A DNA stretch of 64,000 nucleotides, taken from Arion vulgaris (taxonomy: Eukaryota; Mollusca; Gastropoda; Stylommatophora; Arionidae). This document shows, piece by piece, positions 63,863 through 64,000 of this stretch. The translations under genes were made by a program, and so were the position numbers. The DNA lies in assembly GCA_020796225.1 (NCBI GenBank), contig CM036775.1:11273171-11337170 (forward strand), given 5' to 3'. The notes under the pieces were generated by a model. That model was not told the origin of the DNA. It did no database searches and was given only the letters and a program-made list of their open reading frames with translations. Positions within the stretch are counted from its first letter, which is position 1, and every line of letters starts with the position of its first letter.

Positions 63863-64000
63863 GAACGGAGCAATTATGGGGTGACCCGTTGCAGGGACGT
63901 TGGAACCGTACTTATGAACTTTGCTATTGGTGCTAGCGTTGTCTATTCTCTCATTGGCTCACACACCAACCCCAGCCAACTCTATTACTGGAATGTGAGG
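63863..64000 (+). CDS. Candidate partial exon of an unidentified gene, cut by the window edge
   Basis: A T-rich tract and GGACACAG acceptor precede a frame open for 46 codons to the edge. It reads ERSNYGVTRCRDVGTVLM, then a hydrophobic stretch NFAIGASVVYSLIGS, then a polar end with YYWNV. The composition looks coding rather than repeat-derived, and no repeat family of this window matches it. The family is not recognised. A GTGAGG near the end (63995) could be a donor. It may belong to the next gene downstream of CBD-2. Confidence 0.3.

Overview
The window looks like intronic and intergenic DNA from an invertebrate animal. It is AT-rich, has phased GT-AG introns of 2 to 8 kb, and is crowded with LINE, SINE, MITE and minisatellite sequence. 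The gene content (a proteasome ubiquitin receptor and small secreted chitin-binding proteins) and the style of the retroelements fit a lophotrochozoan, most plausibly a gastropod mollusc; that placement is inference.

Three genes can be supported, all split by introns. (1) On the minus strand, two adjacent coding exons of the proteasomal ubiquitin receptor ADRM1/Rpn13 lie at 8933-8736 (start codon) and 3727-3611. They join in phase 0 across a 5 kb intron, and the rest of the gene lies beyond the left edge. (2) On the plus strand, gene CBD-1 has five exons (24430-24475, 29497-29698, 33555-33630, 35910-35979, 43796-43881) and encodes a predicted 159-residue secreted protein with two tandem type-2 chitin-binding (peritrophin-A/CBM14) domains. 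(3) Its tandem paralogue CBD-2 has the same five-exon plan (50499-50547, 54095-54275, 57235-57310, 59759-59828, 62568-62668) and a predicted 158 residues. Intron phases are identical, exons 3 and 4 are identical in length, and all 12 domain cysteines are kept. A possible exon of a further gene is cut by the right edge (63863-64000).

Most of the remainder is repeats. Decayed non-LTR retrotransposon pieces of several types occur throughout (reverse transcriptase, RNase H and zinc-knuckle tails). At least seven SINE families are present, named SINE-A to H, S1 and S2 here as working labels; several have tRNA-like A and B boxes and exact target-site duplications. There are 8-bp-TSD hAT-like MITEs, TA-flanked mariner-like MITEs, a deleted piggyBac element with TTAA ends, and a Penelope-type GIY-YIG fragment. 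Numerous minisatellites have units of 12 to 100 bp, including a 2.3 kb array of a 58-bp unit that grew out of the coding end of a LINE.

Layout: 1-9 kb, ADRM1 exons and their TE-filled intron; 9-24 kb, TE-rich spacer ending in the LINE-derived satellite; 24.4-43.9 kb, CBD-1; 44-50.4 kb, spacer; 50.5-62.7 kb, CBD-2; 62.7-64 kb, MITE, LINE tail and the candidate exon. The most distinctive gene-level signal is in CBD-1. The first part of exon 3, with its 3' splice site, is repeated three times at exactly 100-bp spacing, and the two upstream copies carry an in-frame stop followed by a donor-like GTATGT.
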